From Rhodospirillaceae bacterium UBA6219 (GTDB taxonomy: Bacteria; Pseudomonadota; Alphaproteobacteria; Rhodospirillales; Magnetospirillaceae), in NCBI GenBank assembly GCA_002435715.1, contig DISD01000051.1:1-46914 (forward strand): a stretch of DNA of 46,914 nucleotides. The letters run 5' to 3'. Under the pieces are notes generated by a model. That model saw only the letters and a program-made list of their open reading frames with translations. It did not search any database and was not told the origin of the DNA. Of this stretch, positions 1 to 7,478 are shown piece after piece. Positions within the stretch are counted from its first letter, which is position 1. Each line of letters begins with the position of its first letter. Position numbers and translations under genes: made by a program.

Positions 1-214
1 CTCCGGCAAACCCGGGGCGGTTCATTTTGACCGTTCCGCCGAAAAATAGGATCGCCGCTTTGAGATACTTTTCGATGGCCTGTTGAGATGACCAGAGGAA
101 AGGCGGCATTAGCCCCATTCTGTAAAGATGCCGCGCGGAAACGTAATCCATGTCAGCGCGGTCGCGGAACTCCACCGCATAACTCGCTATGATGTTTTCA
201 AAGGAGGTGGGCAT
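1..214 (-). CDS. HEPN-domain protein, cut by window edge
   Basis: I translated this frame by hand; it is open from ATG at 214 to the window start (71 codons), so the C-terminus is missing. A GGGGGA ribosome site sits about 8 nt before the ATG. The segment around residues 37-58 (PFLWSSQQAIEKYLKAAIL) has the typical HEPN helix, in which a Q-A-x-E-K-x-LK pattern is recurrent. HEPN proteins often act as RNases or as partners of nucleotidyltransferases in toxin-antitoxin or defence modules. The partner gene, if any, would lie outside the window. Base composition is lower in GC than the vnf genes. The family call is from motif reading only. Confidence 0.6.
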   Translation of the reverse strand, partial: MPTSFENIIASYAVEFRDRADMDYVSARHLYRMGLMPPFLWSSQQAIEKYLKAAILFFGGTVKMNRPGFAG

Positions 215-231
215 GCCGTTTGTCCCCCAGA

Positions 232-477
232 TCATTCGTAAACTGCAAGCCCCGTCATTCTCAGAAGCGGCGGCAATGGAAGATCGTCTTCCGAATTTAT
301 TTTTTTCCAAGTTTTCTCGACCTCCAAAGGGTCGATTAAGCCAACGGTGAAGGCGTTGGCGATCACCTTTCCTGAGAACGCATCCTTGAAGCCTGAAATG
401 CGCGGAATGGGCAAGTAACCAAAAAAGAGTTGGCGTTCGACAAGCACAGAAACAGTGAGTTCCACCCGAGCAAGCAT
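232..477 (-). CDS. hypothetical protein, possibly a 5'-truncated remnant
   Basis: The frame from ATG 477 encodes 81 residues, ends 17 nt before the HEPN gene and has protein-like composition with no recognised domain. The same frame stays open upstream to a stop near 678 and the extra residues also look protein-like, but no convincing start codon or ribosome site is present. The upstream part overlaps a plus-strand frame at 603-908. It may be a decayed gene whose 5' end was lost, or a short real gene in an operon with the HEPN gene. No function can be given. Confidence 0.35.
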   Translation of the reverse strand: MLARVELTVSVLVERQLFFGYLPIPRISGFKDAFSGKVIANAFTVGLIDPLEVEKTWKKINSEDDLPLPPLLRMTGLAVYE

Positions 478-602
478 TCCATATCCGTTGTCGAACAGAA
501 CGCTGCTGCTTTCATATATGTTAAGGTCTTGGTGCTCCCCCGGCTCGCTCGGGAAAAGGCCATCACTCCACTTGCGGGTGGCGATCTCCAGCGGCGATCC
601 TA

Positions 603-908
603 GTGGGTTCTTATCGTGGTCAAATGCACTTTGAACAATGGGCGCAAGACGGGGAGAGTATCGAAATGGGAGCGATTAACGCCGTGGTGATGAACAGCTC
701 TGGCCGCCCCAAAAACCGGGCAAGGGTCGTTGGTGAAGTTGGCGGCATGTTCGGCGGCATGACCAAAGAGACGTATACCAACGCCGATGGTCATGCCGTC
801 GTCCAGTGGTCAAGCTCGGCGACCCATCTCGCCTGCATCTATGTCGACGGCAAGGGATTCCCCGGAAAATACCGAAGTGGCGAGACTTATGTCTTCAAGT
901 CAGCCTAA
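603..908 (+). CDS. hypothetical protein
   Basis: The frame opens at GTG 603, with an in-frame ATG at 624, and encodes 94-101 residues. The C-terminal half (ADGHAVVQW then VDGKGFPGKYRSGE) reads like a beta-rich, Ig-like or carboxypeptidase-regulatory-like fold, which is an impression only. No signal peptide or strong ribosome site is seen before either start, and the gene overlaps the minus-strand frame ending at 232. It belongs to the lower-GC edge and not to the nitrogenase island. Confidence 0.4.
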   Translation: MGSYRGQMHFEQWAQDGESIEMGAINAVVMNSSGRPKNRARVVGEVGGMFGGMTKETYTNADGHAVVQWSSSATHLACIYVDGKGFPGKYRSGETYVFKSA

Positions 909-947
909 TTCCGTGCATCGCTGCCGCGGTTGTGCCGAGTTCAGGCC

Positions 948-1295
948 CTAACGGCCGTAACTCAGCCACGCCTCGCGCTTGGCGTCGAAATGGCCGGCGA
1001 TCATGCCGGCCAGCTCCTGGCCCACCGGCACGCCGTATTGGTCCGCCAGCTTGGCTAGACGATCGGGCTCCATGGCCTGCAACGAACCGATTCCGGCATT
1101 GGCCATGGCCACCACCCGCTTGACCACCTGTTGATCAGCGGTGTCGGCCAACCACTGGTCGCGGATGGTGCCCGGCGCATAACCCGCACTGCCGGTATAG
1201 AAGACGTATTCGGGATCATAGGTCTTGATGGCCGCCGCCATGGCGATGTCGGCCAGGATCAGGTGATATTGCTGATTCATCGTCAATGCGGTCAT
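948..1295 (-). CDS. unknown 115-residue protein coupled to vnfA
   Basis: This gene starts inside the vnfA stop codon (ATGA overlap, 1292-1295), so it is translated from the vnfA message. The predicted protein is soluble, mostly helical and rich in Ala, Asp and Tyr, with no Cys and no motif I recognise. An alternative start is the Met at residue 6. The tight coupling suggests a role connected with VnfA activity, for example a partner that senses metal or nitrogen status, but this is inference. The gene ends just before the lower-GC edge of the island. Confidence 0.6.
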   Translation of the reverse strand: MTALTMNQQYHLILADIAMAAAIKTYDPEYVFYTGSAGYAPGTIRDQWLADTADQQVVKRVVAMANAGIGSLQAMEPDRLAKLADQYGVPVGQELAGMIAGHFDAKREAWLSYGR

Positions 1296-2914
1296 GGATT
1301 GGCTCCCATGGATGCGGTTTTGCGGAAGGGTTTGTAGCTGATACCGTGTTTTTCCATGCGCAGACCCAGGATACGGCGGGTCAGGCCCAATTCGCGGGCC
1401 GCTTCGGTGGTGTTGCCGCGATGGCTCTTCAGCGCCTCGACGATCATTTCGTATTCGACGGCGTTGACCTTGGCTTCCAGCCCACAGCCGAAACTGGTCC
1501 CCGATTCGGCCGAGGTCTGCAACGACGGCGGCAGGTCATAGCCGTGGATCACCCCGTCTTCGGCCAGGATCACCGAACGCTCGATGACGTTTTCCAATTC
1601 GCGCACGTTGCCCGGCCAGTGATAGGCCATCAGCATGTTCAAGGCCGGCGTCGAAATGCGGCGCACGTCCTTGCCGTTCTCGGCGGCGTAAAGCGAGACG
1701 AAGTGGTCGGCCAGCAAGATGATGTCGCTGCCGCGTTCGCGAAGCGGCGGAATGGTCATGGGGAAGACGTTCAGGCGGTAGTACAAATCCTCGCGGAAGG
1801 TGCCTTTTTCCACCATCTCCAACAAATCGCGGTTGGTGGCGGCGACGATGCGCAGATCGACCTTGACCGGCCGCGATCCCCCCACCCGCTCGAAGGTCTT
1901 TTCCTGCAGCACCCGCAACAGCTTGGCCTGCATGGGCAGCGACAATTCCCCCACCTCGTCCAAAAAGATGGTGCCGCCATCGGCCAGTTCGAAGCGGCCC
2001 TTGCGTTGGGCTGCGGCACCGGTGAAGGCGCCCTTTTCATGGCCGAACAGCTCGCTTTCGACGATGGTTTCGGGCAGCGCCGCGCAGTTGAACTTGATGA
2101 ACGGACCGTCGGCAGTGGCGCAATTGTAATGGATGGCGTTGGCCACCAATTCCTTGCCGACACCGCTTTCGCCCAGGACCAGCACCGTCGCCTTGGTGGT
2201 CGCCACCTTGCCGATCAATTCGTAGACCCCCTGCATGGGCTTGGAATTGCCGATGATGTTGGATGGCTTGAAACGTTCCTTCAGCGCGTTCTGCAGGCGC
2301 CGGTTCTCGTTTTCCAGACGCACCTTCTCGACGTTTTCCAAAAGGTACAGTTCCACCGCCGAGGCGATCATCGAGGCGATGGTGGCCAGCAACTCAACGT
2401 CTTGCTTCAACAGTCGGCGGTTCAGGTAGACACGCTCGGCACTGATGGTGCCCAACACCTTCTTGGCGTGGATGATGGGCACGCACATGAAGGACGCGTT
2501 CATATGGGTGCCGTCGCCATGGGCCAGGGTGCGGTTCAGGAAGCTGGGATTGTCCTTCAATTGCGGCACGATGATAGCCTGGCCGCTTTGCACCACCTGA
2601 CCGGTGATGCCTTCGCCCGGCGCATAGATGCCGCGGCCTTTTTGTTCGTCCGACAAGCCGAAGCTTTCGTGGATGAAGATGGTTTCGGACGCCCGGTCAT
2701 ACAGCGTCACCATGCCGCGCTGCATCTTCAGCCGCTGCTGCATCACCTTCAAGATGATGGACAAGGACGCCCCCAGATCCTCGGAATCGGCGATCACCTG
2801 GCTGATCTGGAACAGGATGGGCAAGACGTTGACCCGGCATTCACCGGTGAAGCAGTGGGTAAAGTCGTCGGTGACGTCCTCGACGTCCAGGGCGACGGTG
2901 TATTTCATGTCCAT
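1292..2914 (-). CDS. vnfA: VnfA, sigma-54 activator of V-nitrogenase genes
   Basis: VnfA activates sigma-54 promoters of vanadium-nitrogenase genes when molybdenum is scarce. The 540-residue protein has the NifA/VnfA/AnfA order: an N-terminal segment with Cys21 and Cys26, a GAF domain at about 35-190, a linker helix, an AAA+ domain with Walker A GESGVGKE (248-255), the sigma-54 contact loop GAFTGA (295-300) and Walker B TIFLDE (315-320), and a C-terminal Fis-type helix-turn-helix near 500-525. The N-terminal Cys pair recalls the Fe-S or redox-sensing cysteines reported for VnfA. The start at 2914 follows a GGGAG site; a second Met lies two codons on. It is divergent from vnfE. The choice of VnfA over NifA or AnfA rests mostly on the neighbouring vnfDGK. 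Confidence 0.88.
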   Translation of the reverse strand: MDMKYTVALDVEDVTDDFTHCFTGECRVNVLPILFQISQVIADSEDLGASLSIILKVMQQRLKMQRGMVTLYDRASETIFIHESFGLSDEQKGRGIYAPGEGITGQVVQSGQAIIVPQLKDNPSFLNRTLAHGDGTHMNASFMCVPIIHAKKVLGTISAERVYLNRRLLKQDVELLATIASMIASAVELYLLENVEKVRLENENRRLQNALKERFKPSNIIGNSKPMQGVYELIGKVATTKATVLVLGESGVGKELVANAIHYNCATADGPFIKFNCAALPETIVESELFGHEKGAFTGAAAQRKGRFELADGGTIFLDEVGELSLPMQAKLLRVLQEKTFERVGGSRPVKVDLRIVAATNRDLLEMVEKGTFREDLYYRLNVFPMTIPPLRERGSDIILLADHFVSLYAAENGKDVRRISTPALNMLMAYHWPGNVRELENVIERSVILAEDGVIHGYDLPPSLQTSAESGTSFGCGLEAKVNAVEYEMIVEALKSHRGNTTEAARELGLTRRILGLRMEKHGISYKPFRKTASMGANP

Positions 2915-3067
2915 CCGGCATCACTCCCTGCTTGGGCGCTGCACTCTGCGCTGCAAATCCGGGGCCATTTTATAAATCTCATAAGCTATTGATTTTACTT
3001 AATACCGCTATTGTCGAAAAACTAACAAATCATACAGTGATGACATAAACGCGCCACAAGATTTTTC

Positions 3068-3113
3068 GCACACAAATGTACGATAGGGCGGGGATTATGG
3101 CCCCAGGCGGTAC
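3068..3113 (+). promoter_or_regulatory. putative VnfA binding sites upstream of vnfE
   Basis: GCAC-N6-GTAC lies at 3068-3081. A second, weaker site ending in GTAC (GCCC-N6-GTAC) lies at 3100-3113, 32 bp on. The known VnfA recognition pattern, as I recall it, is GTAC-N6-GTAC with degenerate second halves. The pair lies 44-89 bp upstream of the -24 element at 3157, the same geometry as in three other promoters of this window. Confidence 0.6.
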
Positions 3114-3156
3114 GAAACAAGGGGTTCGAACCGTTATATGCAAGTGGAATACAAAC

Positions 3157-3172
3157 TGGCCCGCTGATTGCT
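3157..3172 (+). promoter_or_regulatory. sigma-54 promoter of the vnfE operon
   Basis: TGGCCC-GCTGA-TTGCT fits the -24/-12 consensus TGGCAC-N5-TTGCW with the GG and GC exactly spaced. It lies 37 bp before the vnfE start and just downstream of putative VnfA sites. Confidence 0.8.
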
Positions 3173-3208
3173 TCTGTGTCTTCGTCCACCACTTTGGGGG
3201 AGACGGAG

Positions 3209-4543
3209 ATGAAGCCCGACGAGCTGCAAGCCCTGATGAACGAACCGGCCTGTGCCCACAACGCCAAGGCCAAATCGGGCTGTGCCAAGCCCAAGCCGGG
3301 GGCGACCCAGGGCGGATGTTGCTTCGACGGCGCCCGCAACGCCCTGCTGCCCATCGCCGACGCGGCCCATATCGTCCACGGCCCCATCGGCTGTGCCGGA
3401 TCGTCGTGGGACAATCGCGGCACCCGGTCGTCGGGGGCCGACACCTTCCGCATCGGCATGACCACCGACCTGACCGACATGGACGTCATCATGGGGCGGG
3501 GCGAAAAGCGGCTGTTCCAGGCCATCCGCCAGGCGGTCGAAACCTATGCGCCGCCAGCAATCTTCGTCTACAACACCTGTGTGCCGGCGCTGCAGGGCGA
3601 CGACATCGGCGCGGTGGCGCTGGCGGCGTCCGACCGCTTCGGCGTCCCGGTGATCCCGGTGGATTGCGCCGGTTTCTATGGCAACAAGAACTTGGGCAAC
3701 CGCATCGCCGGCGACGTGGTCTACAAGCACGTCATCGGCACCGCCGAGCCCGCCCCGGCGCCCTTCCCCGCCATCGACGTCAATTTGATCGGCGAATGGA
3801 ACGTCGGCGGCGAGTTCTGGAACGTGGCGCCGCTTTTCGACGAATTGGGCTTGCGCGTCCTGTGCAGCTTTTCCGGCGATTCCCGTTTCGACGAAATCCG
3901 CACCATGCACCGCGCCCGGGTCAGCATGGTGGTGTGCTCCAAGGCCATGCTGCACGTGGCCCGCAAGTTGGAGGACGACCACCGGATCCCATGGTTCGAA
4001 GGCAGCTTTTACGGCATGCGCGACACCAGCCAGGCCTTCCGCGACTTCGCCAAGGCCATCGGCGACATGGATCTGTTCGCCCGAACCGAGGCGATGATCG
4101 CCCGCGAAGAAGCCCGGATCGAGGCGGCGTTGAAACCGTTGCGCCAGCGCCTGACCGGCAAACGCGCCCTGGTCTTCACCGGCGGCTACAAATCGTGGTC
4201 GGTGGTGTCGGCGCTGCAGGATCTGGGCATGGTGGTGGTGGCCACCGGTACCGAGAAATCCACCGAGGAAGACAAGGCCCGCATCCGCGCCTTGATGGGC
4301 GACGACGCCCTGATGATCTCCGACAACGACCAAAAGGCGTTGATCAAGACTTTCCACGATACCGGCGCCCATCTGATGGTGGCCGGCGACCGTTATATCT
4401 ATCCGACGCTGAAATCGCGCCTGCCCTTCCTGGACATCGACCATGTCCGGCGTATCGGCTATGCCGGCTATGACGGCGTCATCGAACTGGCCCGCAACGT
4501 CGACCGCGCCGTGCATTCGCCGGTCTGGGCCCAGGTGAACTGA
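3209..4543 (+). CDS. vnfE: VnfE, FeV-cofactor assembly scaffold subunit
   Basis: VnfE with VnfN forms the scaffold on which the iron-vanadium cofactor is completed before insertion into VnfDGK. The 444-residue protein has the NifE/VnfE layout: the Cys-rich N-terminus, cluster cysteines at Cys37, Cys62 (HGPIGCAG) and Cys124 (YNTCVPALQGDD), and the segment VVCSKAML that corresponds to the cofactor-holding cysteine region of NifE. I chose the ATG at 3209 because GGGGGAG precedes it by 6 nt; the frame also opens at GTG 3176. It heads an operon and is followed by vnfN after 1 nt. The vnf assignment over nifE relies on context and on resemblance to Azotobacter VnfE. Confidence 0.88.
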   Translation: MKPDELQALMNEPACAHNAKAKSGCAKPKPGATQGGCCFDGARNALLPIADAAHIVHGPIGCAGSSWDNRGTRSSGADTFRIGMTTDLTDMDVIMGRGEKRLFQAIRQAVETYAPPAIFVYNTCVPALQGDDIGAVALAASDRFGVPVIPVDCAGFYGNKNLGNRIAGDVVYKHVIGTAEPAPAPFPAIDVNLIGEWNVGGEFWNVAPLFDELGLRVLCSFSGDSRFDEIRTMHRARVSMVVCSKAMLHVARKLEDDHRIPWFEGSFYGMRDTSQAFRDFAKAIGDMDLFARTEAMIAREEARIEAALKPLRQRLTGKRALVFTGGYKSWSVVSALQDLGMVVVATGTEKSTEEDKARIRALMGDDALMISDNDQKALIKTFHDTGAHLMVAGDRYIYPTLKSRLPFLDIDHVRRIGYAGYDGVIELARNVDRAVHSPVWAQVN

Positions 4544-4544
4544 G

Positions 4545-5918
4545 ATGGCTGAAATCGTCCTGCCCACCAAGGCCCTGACGGTCAACCCGCTGAAGACCAG
4601 CCAACCCATCGGCGCCTCCCTGGCCTTTCTGGGGCTGGCGCGCGCCATGCCGCTGGAACACGGGGCGCGCGGCTGCACGTCCTTCAACAAATTGTTCTTC
4701 ATGCGCCATTTCAACGACCCCATCGCGTTGCAGACCACCGCCATGGATCAGGTCACCACCATCATCGGCGCCGACGACAACGTGGTCGAAGCCCTGGCCA
4801 CCATCTGCACCAAGGACCAGCCCGAGGTGATCGGCCTGATCACCACCGGATTGTCGGAAATGCAGGGCGCCGACGTGCCGCGCACGGTGGCCGCCTTCCG
4901 CGCCGCCCACCCGGAATTCGACGACGTCGCGGTGGTGCCGGTTTCCGCCACCGACACCCTGGGCTGTTTGGAAACCGGCTTCGCCCTGGCCATGGAAGCC
5001 ATGATCGAGACCCTGGTTCCCACCACCCACGACAATGTCACCCGCGCCCGTCAGGTCAACGTGCTGGTGCCGGCGATGCTGACACCGGGCGACGTGGAAG
5101 CCTTGCGCGACTGGATCACCGCTTTCGGTCTGCACCCGGTCATTCTGCCCGACCTCGCCGATTCCCTGGACGGCCATCTGATCGACGAAGGCTTTTCCAC
5201 CCTGACCTATGGCGGGGCGCTGCGGGCCGACATCGAAACCATGCACCAATCGCAGGCGACCTTGGTCATCGGCCGGTCGCTGGATCGGGCCGCCGACCTT
5301 TTGCGTGACAGAACCGGCATCGCCGATTTCCGCTTCGCCGGACTGATGGGGCTGGAGGCCTGCGACGCCTTTTCCAGCGCCTTGTGCGACATCACCGGCA
5401 TCGCCATGCCCCCCACCATCCTGCGCAAGCGCTCGCAATTGATGGATGCCATGGTGGATTGCCAGTTCCAATTGGGCGGCGCCCGTCTGGCCATCGCCGC
5501 CGACGCCGATCTGCTGGCGTCGCTGACCCGCTTCTTCCACGGCATGGGGGCCGACATCGTGGCGGCGGTGGCCTCGGCCCGTGCCGGCCACCTGGCCGAC
5601 CTGCCGGTGGAATCGGTGGTGGTGGGCGATTTGGAAGACCTGGAATGGCTGGCCCGCGACAACGCGGCCGAGCTGATCGTCGCCAATTCCCACGGCGCCG
5701 AGGCGGCGCGGCGTCTGGGCTCGTCCCATCTGCGCGTCGGTTTTCCCATCTACGACAGCTATGGCGACCACACCAAGGCGTGGATCGGCTATGGCGGTTC
5801 GCGCCGCGCCCTGTTCGAAACCGCCAATCTGTTGGCCAACCATTACCAGGAAATCCGCCCCTACCGCTCGCGCTATTGGCAAGGCACCAAGCGCGAGAAG
5901 GAGACCAGCCCATGCTAA
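4545..5918 (+). CDS. vnfN: VnfN, FeV-cofactor assembly scaffold subunit
   Basis: This is the partner of VnfE in the cofactor scaffold. The 457-residue protein starts with the LTVNPLKTSQPIGA segment shared by NifN/VnfN and keeps Cys44 in HGARGCTSF, the equivalent of the cluster ligand, while the other P-cluster-type cysteines of NifK are reduced, as usual for NifN. It begins 1 nt after the vnfE stop and its own stop overlaps the vnfX start, showing translational coupling. Length is normal for the family. Confidence 0.88.
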   Translation: MAEIVLPTKALTVNPLKTSQPIGASLAFLGLARAMPLEHGARGCTSFNKLFFMRHFNDPIALQTTAMDQVTTIIGADDNVVEALATICTKDQPEVIGLITTGLSEMQGADVPRTVAAFRAAHPEFDDVAVVPVSATDTLGCLETGFALAMEAMIETLVPTTHDNVTRARQVNVLVPAMLTPGDVEALRDWITAFGLHPVILPDLADSLDGHLIDEGFSTLTYGGALRADIETMHQSQATLVIGRSLDRAADLLRDRTGIADFRFAGLMGLEACDAFSSALCDITGIAMPPTILRKRSQLMDAMVDCQFQLGGARLAIAADADLLASLTRFFHGMGADIVAAVASARAGHLADLPVESVVVGDLEDLEWLARDNAAELIVANSHGAEAARRLGSSHLRVGFPIYDSYGDHTKAWIGYGGSRRALFETANLLANHYQEIRPYRSRYWQGTKREKETSPC

Positions 5919-6388
5919 GAATCGCCTTCGCCTCGAACGACCGCACCACCGTCAACCTGCATTTCGGTGGCGCCGAAAGCCTGGTTCTGTACGACGTGGC
6001 CCCGGGCCGGGCGGAACTGGTGGGCATCGGCGAGTTCACCGCCGCCGAACATGTGGGCGAATCGGGCAGGGCCGGGCTGACCGGCACCACGTCGGACAAG
6101 GTGCTGCCCAAGCTGGATTTCATCGAGGGCTGCCATGCGGTCTATGCCGCCTCGATCGGCACCTCGTCCATCCGCCGGCTGATGGGCTTGGGCATCCAGC
6201 CGATCATCGTCGATTCCGGCCACGAAATCCTGGACCTGCTGAACGAAGTCAGCCTGGCCCTGGTCTATGGCGGTTTGGCCTGGGTGGACAAGGCCAAGGC
6301 CAAGATGCCGGCGGAAGCGGAAGCCGCCATGGCGCCGTCGGCCATGGGCCAATCGCATGCCCTGATCAGTTCGGCGGACGACCTCTGA
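5912..6388 (+). CDS. vnfX: VnfX, cofactor-binding NifX-family protein
   Basis: NifX/VnfX proteins hold NifB-co or cofactor precursors between NifB, the EN scaffold and apo-nitrogenase. The 158-residue protein matches the family: an N-terminal beta strand LRIAFASNDR, then NLHFGGAESLVLYDV, and a central DFIEGCHAVYAASIG segment with the conserved Cys. The start ATG lies inside the last codons of vnfN (7-nt overlap). Its stop overlaps the next start. Vanadium specificity is inferred from position after vnfEN. Two further NifX-family domains occur in the window (19593-20087 and 24639-25418). Confidence 0.82.
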   Translation: MLRIAFASNDRTTVNLHFGGAESLVLYDVAPGRAELVGIGEFTAAEHVGESGRAGLTGTTSDKVLPKLDFIEGCHAVYAASIGTSSIRRLMGLGIQPIIVDSGHEILDLLNEVSLALVYGGLAWVDKAKAKMPAEAEAAMAPSAMGQSHALISSADDL

Positions 6389-7209
6389 TGAAGTTGTGCG
6401 CCTCGAACCTGGCCCTGCCCGCCTTCGACCACCTGCACCTGTTGCCACGCTTGCACGACATGGGGTTGCAGGGCATCGAGATCGCCCCCGCCCACACCTG
6501 GGCCGATCCCTGGCACGGCATCAACGCGTCCCAGGTAAGCGCATTCCGTCAGGCCGCCGAACAGGCCGGACTGACGGTCACCGGTCTGCACGGCCTGTTG
6601 TGGGGCCAGCCCGGCATGGGCCTGTTCACCGATTTCTTCAACCGCAAAGCCACCATGGATTACCTGCTGCATCTGTCGGCGGTGTGCCGCGACCTGGGCG
6701 GGCACACCCTGGTGCTGGACAGCCGTTGGCGCCAGGACCTGCCCGACCGCGCCGCCTGGCAGCATTGCCGATTGTTCCTGGAAGAATTGATGCCGCATCT
6801 GGAAGCCCACGGCACCGTCTTGTGCTTTGCCCCCATCGGGGCCGACCAGGGTGATTTCTGCACCAGCGCCAAGGAATGCTATCTGATGGTCAACGCCGTC
6901 GACCATCCCAGTTTCGGCCTGCATCTGTCCGCGGCCGGACTGGCCGCCGCCGGCGAGATGGGCCACGCCACCTTCGCCGCCGTCCGCGGGCGGCTGGAAC
7001 ACTTCCATGCCGACGAACCGGATTTCGCCATGCCGGGCAGCGATGCCCGTGTCGACCACGCCGATTTGCGCCGTCATCTGGCCGCCATCAGCTATTTCGG
7101 CTGGGTGTCGGTGATCCAGCGCCATGTCGGCGACGGCGACGGCCTGGAGCGCTTGGCCGCCGGCGTCGATTACGTCACCCGTCGCTATCTGCCCCTTGAT
7201 ACCCGCTGA
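6388..7209 (+). CDS. TIM-barrel sugar isomerase/epimerase-like protein
   Basis: The 273-residue protein resembles xylose-isomerase-like TIM barrels (sugar phosphate isomerase/epimerase, AP endonuclease 2 fold): MKLCASNLALPAF at the first strand, GLQGIEIAPAHTW near residue 30, LTVTGLHGLLWG near 70 and a C-terminal LRRHLAAISYFGWVSVI strand. It starts one base into the vnfX stop (TGATG), so it belongs to the vnfENX operon. Some typical metal-ligand Glu/His positions look replaced, for example LCFAPIGADQGDF where an N-x-E-P type motif is usual, so catalysis is uncertain. A role with an organic acid or cofactor ligand such as homocitrate is speculation. Confidence 0.65.
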   Translation: MKLCASNLALPAFDHLHLLPRLHDMGLQGIEIAPAHTWADPWHGINASQVSAFRQAAEQAGLTVTGLHGLLWGQPGMGLFTDFFNRKATMDYLLHLSAVCRDLGGHTLVLDSRWRQDLPDRAAWQHCRLFLEELMPHLEAHGTVLCFAPIGADQGDFCTSAKECYLMVNAVDHPSFGLHLSAAGLAAAGEMGHATFAAVRGRLEHFHADEPDFAMPGSDARVDHADLRRHLAAISYFGWVSVIQRHVGDGDGLERLAAGVDYVTRRYLPLDTR

Positions 7210-7222
7210 AAGGTTTGGCGCC

Positions 7223-7474
7223 ATGACCGAACAAGAACGCTTGCGCATCATCGCCGACACCATCGCCGAAATCCGCCCGATGGTCCAAAACGACGGCGGC
7301 GACCTGGAACTGGCCGGGGTGGAAGGCAACCGCGTGTTGGTGCATCTGAAGGGCCAATGCCTGTCCTGTGCCCTGGCCGGCCAGACCTTGGGCGGCATCC
7401 GCCGCAAGCTGATGGCCGCGTTGGACGAACCGGTGATGGTGGTCCCCGCCCCGCAACCCGTTGCCACGGTCTAA
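7223..7474 (+). CDS. NifU C-terminal (Nfu-like) Fe-S scaffold
   Basis: This is an 83-residue single-domain Nfu-type protein. It has the N-terminal helix and IRPMVQNDGGDLELAGVE of the family and the cluster-binding CxxC at residues 47-50 (QCLSCALAG), and ends in a short Pro-rich tail. Such proteins assemble or carry Fe4S4 clusters. It sits 13 nt after the TIM-barrel gene and 4 nt before the DUF2478/DUF364 fusion, so it is expressed with the VnfEN scaffold and may supply clusters for FeV-co precursors. It lacks the IscU and ferredoxin parts of full NifU. Confidence 0.85.
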   Translation: MTEQERLRIIADTIAEIRPMVQNDGGDLELAGVEGNRVLVHLKGQCLSCALAGQTLGGIRRKLMAALDEPVMVVPAPQPVATV

Positions 7475-7478
7475 GCCC

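Larger units (their letters stand above)
2915..3208. promoter_or_regulatory. vnfA-vnfE divergent regulatory region
   Basis: This 294-bp gap separates the divergent vnfA and vnfE genes. The half next to vnfA is AT-rich and probably holds the vnfA promoter, but no clean -35/-10 pair stands out. The half next to vnfE carries two GTAC-containing sites and a sigma-54 promoter, listed separately. Confidence 0.7.

Noticed and set aside
1286..2992. Long plus-strand frame opposite vnfA
   Set aside because: Its composition (His, Gln, Gly and Ala rich) is that of a GC-rich antisense frame; vnfA has full domain support.
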